The notes beneath the pieces were generated by a model. It saw only the letters and a program-made list of their open reading frames with translations. It did not search any database and was not told the DNA's origin. This document shows, piece after piece, positions 42,948 to 55,577 of a DNA stretch of 64,000 nt. The stretch's first letter is position 1, and each line of letters begins with the position of its first letter. Source of the stretch: Watersipora subatra (Eukaryota > Bryozoa > Gymnolaemata > Cheilostomatida > Watersiporidae); NCBI RefSeq assembly GCF_963576615.1, contig NC_088711.1:16353869-16417868 (forward strand). Reading direction: 5' to 3'. Made by a program: the position numbers and the translations under genes.

Positions 42948-45907
42948 TACATCCAAAGAACCTAAATAAAGCTAAAAATAGTTAAAGCTTTTTCCCATGA
43001 GTCATAGAAAGTGTAACTGCAAAAAAGCTTGGAGATTATCTTCATTTCAAGGTCAGACAACTACCAATTTTTGTGATAAATTCCTGCTCACTGCAAATAC
43101 ATGGCTTACGCCTGCATGATTTTCTTACTAGTATACGTTGCTCATTAAAAACTTAAAAAGAATGCGGAACAATCAATTTCCTTCAAACCACATATATATT
43201 TTAGTTCAGTGTAGGTGAACTCTGAGTTTTGTTGTTGCTGTTAATTCTTCATAATCATGATATTATTGGAGTATTGAGCATAGTTGAAGATTTTAAAATC
43301 TTTTATCATTTGTAATTATACAAATATTAGTGCAATTAAGTTATAGTAGATGTGACTGCTAGTGTTAGCATACTTGTATCATTTTTTAATCATTAGCATG
43401 TTCAAGTAGTCATAGGGAGTTGTCTCATTTTTACACAGCTAGGACCGAGTTAAAGACTCGAATAAAATGGTAAACCTGAGTAATTGTTTGTATGATTACG
43501 ATGTATTCTACTTTTAGACAGTTGAAGTTTCAAAACAATATGGCTACAAAGGTTATTGGCCAGGTACACAATATGGCCGACTACATTCGTGACACTAAAT
43601 AACTTTTTTGGAGTATTAGTCACCGTAACTGGTCATGCAAAGAAATACAATACGGAGCGGCCAGAGAATGGTATACTAGCAAGAATAATGGAAGCAATGA
43701 TGATAACGATAATACCGACAACACTAGTAGCTATAGTAAGAAGGATGGATGAAGTTTTCCTTCATCACATTGATCGAATGAAGAGTACGGTTGATAATCA
43801 AGTGATGTCAAAATCTCTTTCATTTTACTTTTTCGATATACATGTACCTTTATGATTAAGAGTTATATCATTGCCTATTAGGTATATTGGAACCTCACAG
43901 AAGTTTCTTGGTCTTATATGACTTTCTACGCAGTATAGTCAGACGTGACTGACTACCTACAAAACTTGCACTTTTAGGTCTGTTTATTTACCAGACTAAA
44001 GCTGAGGATGATATGAACATTTCTCACGCCAACAAGGCATCGTCAGTTCTGCTAGATATTGGTTGGCTGACCAGTTGAAGGTCAGTGCCTACACAGACAT
44101 CTTTCTTACCACAATTGAACAAGTGCAACTACAAAAAATATTTTTATTTTCAAATTCTGCTTCATGTAGGTAGCAGCCATCTCAGCGGTGCTCACTCATC
44201 TTCCAACACTTTCTATGATTCCTAGTTCTGAATTTTAGCCAAACTTCTTGGCTATTCTCTCCATTTGTATTCATTCTTTGTATTTAAGTTGAGCGAGTTG
44301 TCTGGCAATACTCTCTGTCGGTTTTCCATTCTATGATGAAACCAGCTCCGTCTCATTCCAGCTCTGTACCAATAAGGTTTTTTTATTATTCCTAAATACT
44401 GATCTGCGGTAGAAACTATTTAACGCTGATGAAAATGACAAAAATCACCTAGAAGCTAGTTTATTCACTACTCACTCCTAATTATTCACTTCTCATTCAC
44501 TTCCACCACAAAACCATTTGACCTCCTTCTAATGTCTGACCTGCTTTATTTTGTATTCCTCTTTATAAACGTATACCACCCCTTTATCAGTGACTTTTTC
44601 CATATCACCCTTTTGGTTCTTTTTGTAACCACTTATTAATCCCAAAAAATACTGGTAAACTTCAATATATGAATGAGTTCAGTTCATTTAAGTAAATCCC
44701 ATATGATGGAACATAGAATACTCAGCCTCAAAACTATAAATATTTTTTTGCATTTCTGTGGTCAGTTGAAACAACAAAAATGCCTATAAACAGAATTAAG
44801 TCTAGTGGCATTGAATCTAGTAGCCTCTAGTAAGGAAATAAGAAAAACCCGATGACTGAATCAATGAGAGAAATATTGACAATCATTGACAAAAATGACC
44901 AGGTCAGTTTTGTATTCTTTGGCAATTGTTTATGTGGTGTGCTGATACATTTGTGGTATAATGTTTGTGTATTGATAAAATAAACTAATTTTTGTTTGGT
45001 AATATATGGAGTTGGTAGAGATGCAACAGTTTAAACAATTCTAACATCTACGTCTGTTGAATGTATCAAAGTTGAAAAGCTGAAAACAATGTGGAGATTT
45101 TGTAGTTACTTCGCAAGCCTTTTTTCAAGAGTGAATAACTCCTGTATGATAGAAGTTTTGCTTTCTAATCTCAAAGCTAACATTTTTTGTAAAAGATGTT
45201 TTGAGCTCTCAAATACTACTTCAATATTGCTTAATATTAGCAAACTTGTGAACGATCTGAAGTAGAGGAAGACTCGCTAGAATAATACGTACATCAGAGG
45301 CATGTTTCGTTTTGCTAGGCAGCATAGCTGGATTAAAAAAATAGGTCAGTCTCTTTGGGTGTGGCTAAGCGATGAAAAGTTAGTAATAAGCCTCAAGGAA
45401 TTTGATAATATTGGGGCCAACTGATAGGCACAGCTGGTGATGCGTTTGTGAAATGAAAACTTTTTTTGTCAAGTTTTATATGCCTGGCCAACTTTCATTG
45501 CTGAATTTATACTAGCTGGTTTCCGTTTGCTAAGTCAATGAGATGGGTACCCAACTTAGAATCACTCTAAGCCCAAATTGTCAAGTCACATTTAGTAGCA
45601 TCTCCAGAGACTGAAATCCTCAAATAAATACACCCAATGAGCAGAAGCGTACAAGTTGCTTAATTTTGCTCAAATCTTATGATTTACCTATTCAATCTGT
45701 ATCTGTATAATCTGTTTTAATCTGTATAAATGTTTATCTTGTCTTGTACCAAAACTCTGCTGCAATTTCTTGTGAATGCTTCAACTGTAGGGCATAATTT
45801 TAATTTCGACAAAAGCAACTACAAGTAGGTTCTATGCATATTATACATGCAAGCTGTGATATTTCATCTTAATGGGCTATCTTCCATGTAATCTCTGAAA
45901 GGATTAC
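42948..45907. other. Gene-poor stretch
   Basis: No supported gene. Frames noted are 43556-43855 (+, 99 codons starting at an in-frame non-conserved Met) and a 40-codon plus frame at about 45302-45424 (MFRFARQHSWIKKIGQSLWV...). At 43535 a plus-strand ATG reads MATKVIGQVHNMADYIRDTK and then stops, with a GT donor-like site inside (CAG|GTACAC). None can be joined convincingly. Confidence 0.35.
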
Positions 45908-46000
45908 ATGGAGCATGGCCCAGGCTTTCATAATGGAACTGCCTGTAGTAGTCAACTAACCGGTCTGAGACTCCCTGTAATCCCTGTCTCAGAGAGACCA

Positions 46001-47112
46001 TCAAGTTTAGCTCAATGCAAGAAAGTAGCCTTAGCTCAATCTAAGAAAGTAGCCTTAGCCCAATGCAAGAAAGTAGCCTTAGCTCAATCTAAGAAAGTAG
46101 CCTTAGCTCAATCTAAGAAAGTAGCCTTAGCCCAATGCAAGAAAGTAGCCTTAGCTCAATCTAAGAAAGTAGCCTTAGCTCAATCTAAGAAAGTAGCCTT
46201 AGCCCAATGCAAGAAAGTAGCCTTAGCTCAATCTAAGAAAGTAGCCTTAGCTCAATCTAAGAAAGTAGCCTTAGCTCAATCTAAGAAAGTAGCTTTAGCT
46301 CAATCTAAGAAAATAGCCTTGGCTCAATCCAAGAAAGTAGCCTTAGCTCAATCTAAGAAAGTAGTTTTAGCCCAATGCAAGAAAGTAGCCTTAGCTCAAT
46401 CTAAGAAAGTAGCCTTAGCCCAATGCAAGAAAGTAGCCTTAGCTCAATCTAAGAAAGTAGCCTTAGCTCAATCTAAGAAAGTAGCCTTAGCCCAATGCAA
46501 GAAAGTAGCCTTAGCTCAATCTAAGAAAGTAGCCTTAGCTCAATCTAAGAAAGTAGCCTTGGCTCAATCTAAGAAAGTAGCCTTAGCCCAATGCAAAAAA
46601 GTAGCCTTAGCTCAATCTAAGAAAGTAGCCTTAGCCCAATGCAAGAAAGTAGCCTTAGCTCAATCCAAGAAAGTAACCTTAGCCCAATACAAGAAAGTAG
46701 CCATAGCTCAATCTAAGAAAGTAGCCTTAGCTCAATCTAAGAAAGTAGCCTTAGCTCAATCTAAGAAAGTAGCTTTAGCTCAATCTAAGAAAATAGCCTT
46801 GGCTCAATGCAAGAAAGTAGCCTTAGCCCAATGCAAGAAAGTAGCCTTAGCTGAATCCAAGAAAGTAGCTTTAGCTCAATCTAAGAAAATAGCCTTGGCT
46901 CAATCCAAGAAAGTAGCCAGCCCAATGCAAGAAAGTAGCCTTAGCTCAATCTAAGAAAGTAGCCTTAGCTCAATCCAAGAAAGTAGCCATAGCTCAATCT
47001 AAGAAAGTAGCCTTAGCTCAATCCATGCAAGTAGCCTTAGCTCAATGCAAAAAAGTAGCCTTAGCTGAATCTAAGAAAGTAGCTTTAACTCAATCCAAGA
47101 AAGTAGCCTTCT
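46001..47112 (+). repeat. 24-bp minisatellite, about 46 copies
   Basis: The unit is aagaaagtagccttagctca plus atct, with a recurring variant cccaatgc. Being a multiple of three, it keeps one plus frame open from the ATG at 45908 to 46954, coding repeats of KKVALAQ(S/C). A frame-breaking deletion at about 46918 (gtagccagcccaatg) ends the frame while the array continues to about 47112 out of frame. This argues against selection for a protein. The 31 codons before the array show no signal peptide or motif. Confidence 0.93.
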
Positions 47113-47384
47113 CTCTACAAGCCATCAGGAGTAAATCTCATACAAAAATTACACTTTTCTTCCATTTCGTAACATGGAATGTTCCAGACTAAACCATTTT
47201 ACTATAGCTGTCCTCCTTCACGGCATACAATCAACTTTCACTATATTGCCTTCACTTTATCCTAGAACTTCTTGTCAAAACGCACTCATATGGGTGACTG
47301 CTCATCAGGATTACTGGCGAAACACTCTAGGCAGGATTCACAACACTTGAACACTTAGAACGCTATGTGTCTCGAGTCTGGATT

Positions 47385-47670
47385 CCTACACTGAGAGACC
47401 GGAGCATTCAACATTACTATCAATGAAGTTACTCTTTTTCAAGTAATATGGAGCCATTCGCCTAGACTGTGCCCCAAAGATTTACAGCTACTAAAATATT
47501 ATGGCACATCAAATATCTAATAATCAGATGCGGTTTCAGGGATAATAAAATTCTACAGGAAGTTGCTAATGTTAGTACAACACAGCCTTATAAAATGAAT
47601 GGTGCAATCATACTTGGAAACTTTGGGAAAATTTGGGAAAATTTTAGCCGTTACCTTCTACCTAATAGGA
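47385..47670 (+). repeat. Dispersed repeat, copy 1
   Basis: Shares with the copy at 48415-48690, in the same order and orientation: cattcaacattactatcaatgaagtt-type sequence, agtaatat.gagcc, gactgtgccccaaagattta, atctaataatc, ataataaaatt.tacagga, tataaaatgaatg, and tgcaatcatacttggaaact. The shared boundaries suggest an old interspersed element or segmental duplication about 1.03 kb apart. No coding motif was recognised. Confidence 0.85.
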
Positions 47671-47924
47671 AATCTCAATCCAGCTCATTATCTCCATAAT
47701 AATTTGCCTGGGTTAGAGACAGATTTGTAAATGTATATAAAAGAGTCAACCGTGAAAGGCGGTAACATTGCAAATAGTAGCATGACAATATATTTTACAT
47801 CTCCTGAGCCTTGTAGCCTTGGCTCAGCCAAATATATTTTAATGCAATTATAAGAAATATATAACTTTTTATGAAGTTGAAAAGCCTGTACTACATTTGT
47901 ACTAGCCAAATCTTATGGGCAATA

Positions 47925-48250
47925 ATATACACATTGTTTACAGTGCACACAAATAGCATGCACATCAGGGGAATATATGCAAAATGTGTACCGTATACAA
48001 ACACATACATTCTGATAATATATAAGAATGTGCACTATTTACGTTATGCGCAAATATTGTGTCCAACATGTCAATGGATGTAATATGTACACTATTTCTA
48101 TGATACAAAGCAACATGCACATCAAGTACTTTTAGATACATTAGGTGTATTATTTACAGTGTATGCAAACATCGTGAACGGAGTGGGCAATACATGCAAT
48201 ATGTACAAATCCTATAGTATATGCAATAATGATGCGTGCCACATTAATAG
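47925..48250 (+). repeat. Degenerate tandem repeat of about 70-80 bp
   Basis: Recurring blocks such as tttacagtgcacacaaat / tttacagtgtatgcaaac, atgcacatca, atgcaaaatgtgtac / atgcaatatgtaca and atgtacactattt show an old, diverged array between the two copies of the dispersed repeat. Confidence 0.6.
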
Positions 48251-48414
48251 AATGTACAATGCTCTAATGTTTGCTTGCGTATCTTCCAGTTATCTTATCA
48301 AAGTGTGTGTTAGTAGAAATGCCATATTTTACTATTTTAACATTACAATATGTAACATATTTCACACACTTGAAAATCAGCTAGTGTTTTATAGGTTGCA
48401 CTTTAGACCTCATC

Positions 48415-48690
48415 CAGACCGTGAGAGACAGCATTCGACATTACTATTAATAAAGTTGCTTTTCCCTAGTAATATAGAGCCCTCCCCTTAGGGCTTAGAC
48501 TGTGCCCCAAAGATTTACAACTACTAAAATAAGGGACATTAAATATCTAATAATCGAATGCAGTTTCAAGCGTAATAAAATTTTACAGGACGCTACTAAT
48601 GCTAGTACATTACAGGATTATAAAATGAATGATGCAATCATACTTGGAAACTTTGGGAAAATTTTAACCGTTACTATGACCTAATGGGGA
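48415..48690 (+). repeat. Dispersed repeat, copy 2
   Basis: Partner of 47385-47670 in direct orientation. It carries gactgtgccccaaagattta and tgcaatcatacttggaaact, ending gggaaaattttaaccgtta. The 1.03-kb separation and the degenerate array between them suggest a local duplication or two insertions of the same family. Confidence 0.85.
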
Positions 48691-51271
48691 ATCTCCAAGT
48701 ACCTGATCACAAAATATGGTATTTGAAATCACGCTTCTCTTCCGGAACTTTTGATGCTTATCTCATGTTTACTAGCTTCTCGCATCCCGTGTTATCTCAT
48801 TGAGTCATCATGCTTACATTTCATGTTTAGAAAGAGGGTTTAAAGTGTGTTCTAAGGTTTTTTGTATTGATTTGGTGTATATAGGGGTACTTGCAAGGCT
48901 GATGGTTGTTTATGAGAGTAGTGGGAGTACATGAACTTTTTTGACATCATTTTTACGGTAAATCTTCGGGTATATCAAGTTTTTGTACTCGGAGAGTGTT
49001 GGTTACTTTCCAGCATTATATCATCTGTTATTCGGCAGAGGAGCTTTGCCGGGAGCCTTACTGCCACTTCCTGCAGTCCTTTTCACTCTTATTTAGACTG
49101 AGGTACTCGCTAATCACATCAACACACTGACAAAACCTGTTGGAGTTAGGTGAAAACAAATCTCATTTTTGGCGTATATATGACACTCTTCTGGGACAAA
49201 CTCACTTGTGCTTTGCTGAAACTAACAGACTTCGTTGCACCAAATGCCTCTTAAAACATAACCTGCTAAAACCAACAGAGTTCGCTGAAACGAACACTTT
49301 CTAAAATACAACTTGTTGAAACCAAGGAGCTCAACTCTGTAGAACCAACAACTCTTTAGTTATCTACCGTGGTAAGTATTGTTGCAGTCCTGTCCGAGTT
49401 TGGTGCTAGTCATTTACTAATGACCAGAAGTAATATTTCTCTAATGAATAAATAATTTTGCTATAGTATTGTAATATACAATTCTTATTATTATAATAAC
49501 AATAATGTTATGTGTTTCAAGAGCCATACACGAGCTGCCTGGCCTAACAAATTGCAACAGTTTAAATTTATATTGCATAAGCAGGCAGGCTAGAGCTTAA
49601 CAGTTATTGGTCAAACTGATCAATTACATCACTTTGTAAATTTTTCGCATTTGCACCAATAAAAGATTATTGAGTGACAATTAGCAATTATGGTACAACT
49701 AATTAGATACCAACAGAAAGCTCATGAAAATTGCATATAATAGGTAGGAAGCAGTATTCGCAAAAATAGTAAGACAGACTAAGAGCATAAAATAATAAAT
49801 TCAAAACAATATTATAAAGATATGATATTCTGAGTTTATAAACACAAGTGAAAAAATATGGGTTGAGCAAACTTTAATAGCTGGTAAATAATTGAAAATT
49901 ATTTAGAATATTGCCTAGAAGGTATCCATGAACCGTACTTTTGTTAAAAGGCCGTTGTAATTGAATTATATGAGAGGTTAAGTTGGAAAAGTTATCCTTT
50001 TAACTTGGTTAGTTAAAAAGACGATAAGTAAAATACTTTATCAAAGGATGACTATTTTGTAAAAAGACTGTCCGGCGAGTGATCTAAAAGTAGGATGAAT
50101 ATTCCCAGCAATTCTTTGTACGGTTGCCCATTTTGCTTCTCTGTGAAAAACATGAAAAACATTTGAAAATTTTTACGATATAAAATGGATACATCACTTG
50201 CACAATTTGTTGGAGTTGAAGAGCTTAAAGATTTGGTGTTAAAGATGATATATGACTGTTGTGCTTTGATTAACAGAGAAAACAGCACAAGCCATTTGTG
50301 TTGCAGTACTGTAATCACGAAAGGGTGCATGTTTGTGTGAGTATTTCGAACACTTCTGCACAAATTCAAGAAATGAATGTATTATATATGATAGGTGTGG
50401 TGCAATACATGAGATATCATGAAATGTATTGCACCACACCTATCGTTGCATCTCTTAGGTTTATCCATTAGGATTTACAAAGTAATCCCTGCAGACAAAG
50501 GTGAAATCTGGTAAAAGCAATTTATTGCACTTTACCATGTTATGACGTAACTCATATAACTCCTAGAACTTATCCTGCAAAGGTGCAGTTCAGAATTCAC
50601 CTGCATAATAGCATAATTATATTCTTTTATAACAAAATTTGCATAACTCTGGCTATATGTTCGAAAATATATTATGGTATTCTGAATTAAAATATTGGAA
50701 TATTATAATATTTTAGTGGCCTGCTGCATATTTACAGGCATTTAATGCAGAATATCATTGTATCTTTTTAAAAATTTAGCCACAACTACGCTGCCAGAAC
50801 TGCCAATAATTTAATGCCGCCATAGTAAATAGAACAGAGTGACAGCACTATATAAAATATTGTATACAATATATGAAGGCCTTGCGACCCTTCTATGGGT
50901 TGCTATTACTGGCTTTTTATAGAGTTTTTTAATGGTGCTATGAATCCCCTGAGAATAGTGCCATTACAGAGGGCATAACTTCCATTACAGAGGGCATAAC
51001 TTGACCACAAAATCATTGAAAGTGTGCAGAACGTATCACAGTTTCACTGCCAGTATCAACATGTTGTTCAAGCACTTCAGCATAATAAAACTGCATAAAC
51101 TTACGACAAATCTGATGCATCAGGCTACTCATTCTTGAGAGTTCACTAATATTAAGGGTTCATTTGTTGTATCCGAGTTCTGATTCGGTGGTGTGAATCC
51201 CACTAAAAGTATGAATGATAATATAGCAAGGTAACTTATTTCTGCAGGTGGTAATACTGCTTAAAGCTAGA
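48691..51271. other. Gene-free stretch with one long hairpin
   Basis: No supported gene. Contents: a diverged run of 'acaaactt-ctgaaac-aacaga' motifs near 49,190-49,350, the hairpin at 50390-50444, a 23-bp direct duplication (ccattacagagggcataact) at about 50,963-51,004, and AT-rich filler. Confidence 0.45.
50390..50444. repeat. Perfect 21-bp inverted repeat
   Basis: The left arm gataggtgtggtgcaatacat (50390-50410) and its exact reverse complement (50424-50444) are separated by 13 bp that also contain a small palindrome (gatatc). This is a strong stem-loop in a region without genes. Confidence 0.95.
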
Positions 51272-53380
51272 TCCTATGACCCTACCTCATACAACAAGTG
51301 TACATGTGTCAATGATCCTATGACCCTACCTCATACAACAAGTGTACATGTGCCAATGATCCTATGACCCTACCTCATACAACAAGTGTACGTGTGTCAA
51401 TGATCCTATAACCCTACCTCATACAACAAGTGTACATGTGTCAATGATCCTATGACCCTACCTCATACAACAAGTGTACGTGTGCCAATGATCCTATGAC
51501 CCTACCTCATACAACAAGTGTACGTGTGTCAATGATCCTATAACCCTACCTCATACAACAAGTGTACATGTGTCAATGATCCTATGACCCTACCTCATAC
51601 AACAAGTGTACATGTGTCAATGATCCTATGACCCTACCTCATACAACAAGTGTACGTGTGCCAATGATCCTATGACCCTACCTCATACAATAAGTATGCA
51701 TGTGCCAATGATCCTATGACCCTACCTCATACAACAAGTGCACATGTGCCAATGATCCTATAACCCTACCTCATACAACAAGTGTACATGTGTCAATGAT
51801 CCTATGACCCTACCTCATACAACAAGTGTACATGTGTCAATGATCCTATGACCCTACCTCATACAACAAGTGTACGTGTGCCAATGATCCTATGACCCTA
51901 CCTCATACAACAAGTGTACGTGTGTCAATGATCCTATGACCCTACCTCATACAACAAGTGTACGTGTGCCAATGATCCTATGACCCTACCTCATACAATA
52001 AGTATGCATGTGCCAATGATCCTATGACCCTACCTCATACAACAAGTGTACGTGTGTCAATGATCCTATAACCCTACCTCATACAACAAGTGTACATGTG
52101 TCAATGATCCTATGACCCTACCTCATACAACAAGTGTACATGTGTCAATGATCCTATGACCCTACCTCATACAACAAGTGTACATGTGCCAATGATCCTA
52201 TGACCCTACCTCATACAACAAGTGTACGTGTGTCAATGATCCTATAACCCTACCTCATACAACAAGTGTACATGTGTCAATGATCCTATGACCCTACCTC
52301 ATACAACAAGTGTACGTGTGCCAATGATCCTATGACCCTACCTCATACAACAAGTGTACGTGTGTCAATGATCCTATAACCCTACCTCATACAACAAGTG
52401 TACATGTGTCAATGATCCTATGACCCTACCTCATACAACAAGTGTACATGTGGCAATGATCCTATGACCCTACCTCATACAACAAGTGTACGTGTGCCAA
52501 TGATCCTATGACCCTACCTCATACAATAAGTATGCATGTGCCAATGATCCTATGACCCTACCTCATACAACAAGTGCACATGTGCCAATGATCCTATAAC
52601 CCTACCTCATACAACAAGTGTACATGTGTCAATGATCCTATGACCCTACCTCATACAACAAGTGTACATGTGTCAATGATCCTATGACCCTACCTCATAC
52701 AACAAGTGTACGTGTGCCAATGATCCTATGACCCTACCTCATACAACAAGTGTACGTGTGTCAATGATCCTATGACCCTACCTCATACAACAAGTGTACG
52801 TGTGCCAATGATCCTATGACCCTACCTCATACAATAAGTATGCATGTGCCAATGATCCTATGACCCTACCTCATACAACAAGTGTACGTGTGTCAATGAT
52901 CCTATAACCCTACCTCATACAACAAGTGTACATGTGTCAATGATCCTATGACCCTACCTCATACAACAAGTGTACATGTGTCAATGATCCTATGACCCTA
53001 CCTCATACAACAAGTGTACATGTGCCAATGATCCTATGACCCTACCTCATACAACAAGTGTACGTGTGTCAATGATCCTATGACCCTACCTCATACAACA
53101 AGTGTACGTGTGCCAATGATCCTATGACCCTACCTCATACAATAAGTATGCATGTGCCAATGATCCTATGACCCTACCTCATACAACAAGTGTACGTGTG
53201 TCAATGATCCTATAACCCTACCTCATACAACAAGTGTACATGTGTCAATGATCCTATGACCCTACCTCATACAACAAGTGTACATGTGTCAATGATCCTA
53301 TGACCCTACCTCATACAACAAGTGTACATGTGCCAATGATCCTATGACCCTACCTCATACAACAAGTGTACGTGTGTCAA
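51272..53380 (+). repeat. 44-bp satellite-like array, about 48 copies
   Basis: The unit is gatcctatgaccctacctca followed by tacaacaagtgtacatgtgtcaat, in strict 44-bp register. A rare variant, caataagtatgcatgtgcc, occurs at about 51691, 51999, 52527, 52835 and 53143, i.e. at steps of 308, 528, 308 and 308 bp, all multiples of 44. The pairs 51691/52527 and 51999/52835 are both 836 bp (19 units) apart, so a 19-unit block was duplicated. Sequence divergence between units is very low. Confidence 0.97.
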
Positions 53381-53429
53381 TATATCTCCTGGCTCTGAAT
53401 GTAAGAGTAAATGCTGATGCTTAAAGCTA

Positions 53430-53864
53430 AACTTACACAGAATTTTAGTAGATTTTATCAGAAAGTATTGATATTTTTCTATAATTTATGATTGTTTTTT
53501 TGTTTGAGGTGATCTGACTTCCAGGATGTTTCAAGATTACAATTTACTAAACTTTATCGCAGCTAAAACGCTCAGATCAAGCGAAAGTGCGATTATATCA
53601 CCATTATAGTTGCAAAGAGACAGAATAAAGATGCGTAATACTGCAACTTGGATGCAATAGCCGATAGCAACTATAGCAACAGTAGCCACTAGTCACCATT
53701 TTGCAACAATTTTTCTTCTGTGCGTTTTAACCGCGATCAAGTTCTGTCGATTTCAACCTTGAAACATCTTGGCAGTTAGATCACTTCAATCATCAAAACA
53801 ATCGGAAAAGATAGACAAAATACCGATAATTTCCAATAAATCTACTAAAAGGTTTGTGTAAGTT
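53430..53864. mobile_element. Foldback (long-TIR) element, 435 bp
   Basis: The left half starts aacttacacagaatttta and continues gtagattttatc, gatctgact, gatgtttcaag and actttatcgcagctaaaacg. The right half is its diverged reverse complement (cgttttaaccgcgatcaagt, ttgaaacatctt, tagatcactt, aaatctactaaaaggtttgt and gtaagtt at the end). Arms are about 150-160 bp around a central spacer. Related half copies occur at 19779-19925 and 61285-61440. There is no coding capacity, consistent with a non-autonomous DNA transposon. Confidence 0.8.
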
Positions 53865-54661
53865 CATTATAGAAAGTGTATTTAATACAGAATTATCTAG
53901 TAATTCACATTCTCATCAATTGTGCGATTCTAAGAAAAATGATAAAAGCATAGACTGTTTACATAGAGTAAGAAACATTAGAACACCAGTAATTTAATGC
54001 TATATAGTTTATGGTTGAAGACTCCCAACTATGGGCTAGCACAGACTATAGAAAAAACGTGTGTCTGATGTTTGTAATATTACCATGCAAATAGATTGTT
54101 CTCAACTCAGTATGCTTGTGAAACTAGTTTAGCAAGAATACGATACCTTGTTCTGAAGATTGATTGTAGGAGGCATTGTTCAAATTTTGATGCTGACTTC
54201 CTGCAGACTCTGTAACAAAACCAAAGCCTCAATTTTTATCAACAAAATGTGTTTAGGTGTTTATAGAAAGTCTGCTTTGGAATTTGGAAGCTTCGCTTCA
54301 AATATTCATCCACAAACATGTTTTATTTCTGTAGTTAGTTTAATGTCTACTAAGGCTTTTTTGTTAGTTTCCGCTACCAAATGGTGAAGACAATTGGTGA
54401 TCTAACGAAGTTTTTGAAACCTTGATTAATGACGATTTTTTAGCTATGGTCAAGGTCATAAGCCTACATTCATAAAGCTATTACTAGTCATAGAGATGCT
54501 AATTGCCTCTAGCGATTTTATCGAACTTTAGCAAGCCCGTTCACTAGGTTTAAAGTACCTCTTTTGTAAGATTTGGAGATGTTTTTTACTTATTAATAGA
54601 ATTATAAAGAGCTATCATTTTCATGATTAGACATGACTACATACTACATATGACTGCTGAA
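53865..54661. other. Gene-free stretch
   Basis: AT-rich sequence without arrays. The 75-codon plus frame at 54160-54387 shows no motif. I see nothing supported. Confidence 0.4.
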
Positions 54662-55070
54662 TGTAGGTAATGCTGTGTGGTGGACGCCGAGCCGTGGCTT
54701 TCTAATTCTTGTGAATATTTCTATATGTATATATCTTGCATGTTGTGTTTACTCTTTTTGTTATGTCGTTAATAACCTATTCGCTAAACTATATCGCTAT
54801 TATGTTTTGCCTTCGTCTATGTTGTATCACTGTTGTAATGTATTATAACCATGCAAACCCGTTAGTGACTCGATTTATATTTATTGTTATGCGGTTTTTC
54901 TTACTCAGTTCCATCATCCGGAACGGGTAACATGAATGTATATAAAGGGAGCGCACTTGATAGAAGAGGAGAGCAGTAGTCGTAAGCTCCTCAACTAATG
55001 GATTTTCTTTCATAAATAAAATGAACAAAAAACCATACTTATTCTCTCTTCTTTATGCAACATTCTAGAT
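54662..55070 (+). mobile_element. Probable solo LTR of a retrotransposon
   Basis: A block of about 410 bp looks like an LTR: a start with TG (tgtaggtaatgctgtgtggt), a TATA box TATATAAA at 54939-54946 followed by gggagcgcac, a transcript-start-like gagagcagtagtcg about 30 bp downstream, a polyadenylation signal AATAAA at 55015-55020 and a T-rich tail ending tttatgcaaca. There is no primer-binding site or gag/pol frame on either side, so at most it is a solo LTR. Ends are approximate, and no matching target duplication was found. A promoter of an ordinary gene is the alternative. Confidence 0.45.
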
Positions 55071-55577
55071 CGTGCAAAAGTAAAGGCCGGCAAAATCCTT
55101 TACAGCTGGTCATACTAGCAACAGCTATCCGTATGGCATCCATTGTTTTGTATTGACATGAGGTAAATTAATCAGCAAGCTGTAGTGGATGAACATATTG
55201 TTGATAGATTATTACTTGAAAGCTTGAGATCATTGTTTACACAAGCTCGGCATTGTGAGTGAACAATAGTAGGAATCTGAATGACTCAACAAATATTGAG
55301 AATTGTGTTTCCGGTAGCTTAACTAGCTTAACCAGTACCAACTAGTTTAACAGCTTGCACATGATGTAAATAACCTAGGAACCTCACTGCTGCTAATTTC
55401 ATATTTCTTACCATTCTCTGGAACCGTCCTCGAGTTTACCCATTTTTCTACAACAATATGAAACTATTATGATAATAGCCCAGATAATCTATTGCTTATT
55501 ACACTGTTAATGGAGCCATTTCTCCAACTACTTTATGTCTACTGGTAAGAAGTGAACTCATGTTTCTGCTCAGTATA
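55071..55577. other. Gene-free stretch downstream of the receptor-like gene
   Basis: I searched the minus strand here for a phase-1 cytoplasmic exon of the receptor-like gene and found none convincing. No repeats were seen. Confidence 0.35.

Noticed and set aside
43556-43855. 99-codon plus-strand ORF
   Set aside because: No recognisable domain, and competing open frames in the same interval are equally long-lived; cannot be joined to other exons.
51272-53380. CRISPR-like array
   Set aside because: Units are contiguous with no unique spacers, and the context is eukaryotic; it is a tandem satellite.
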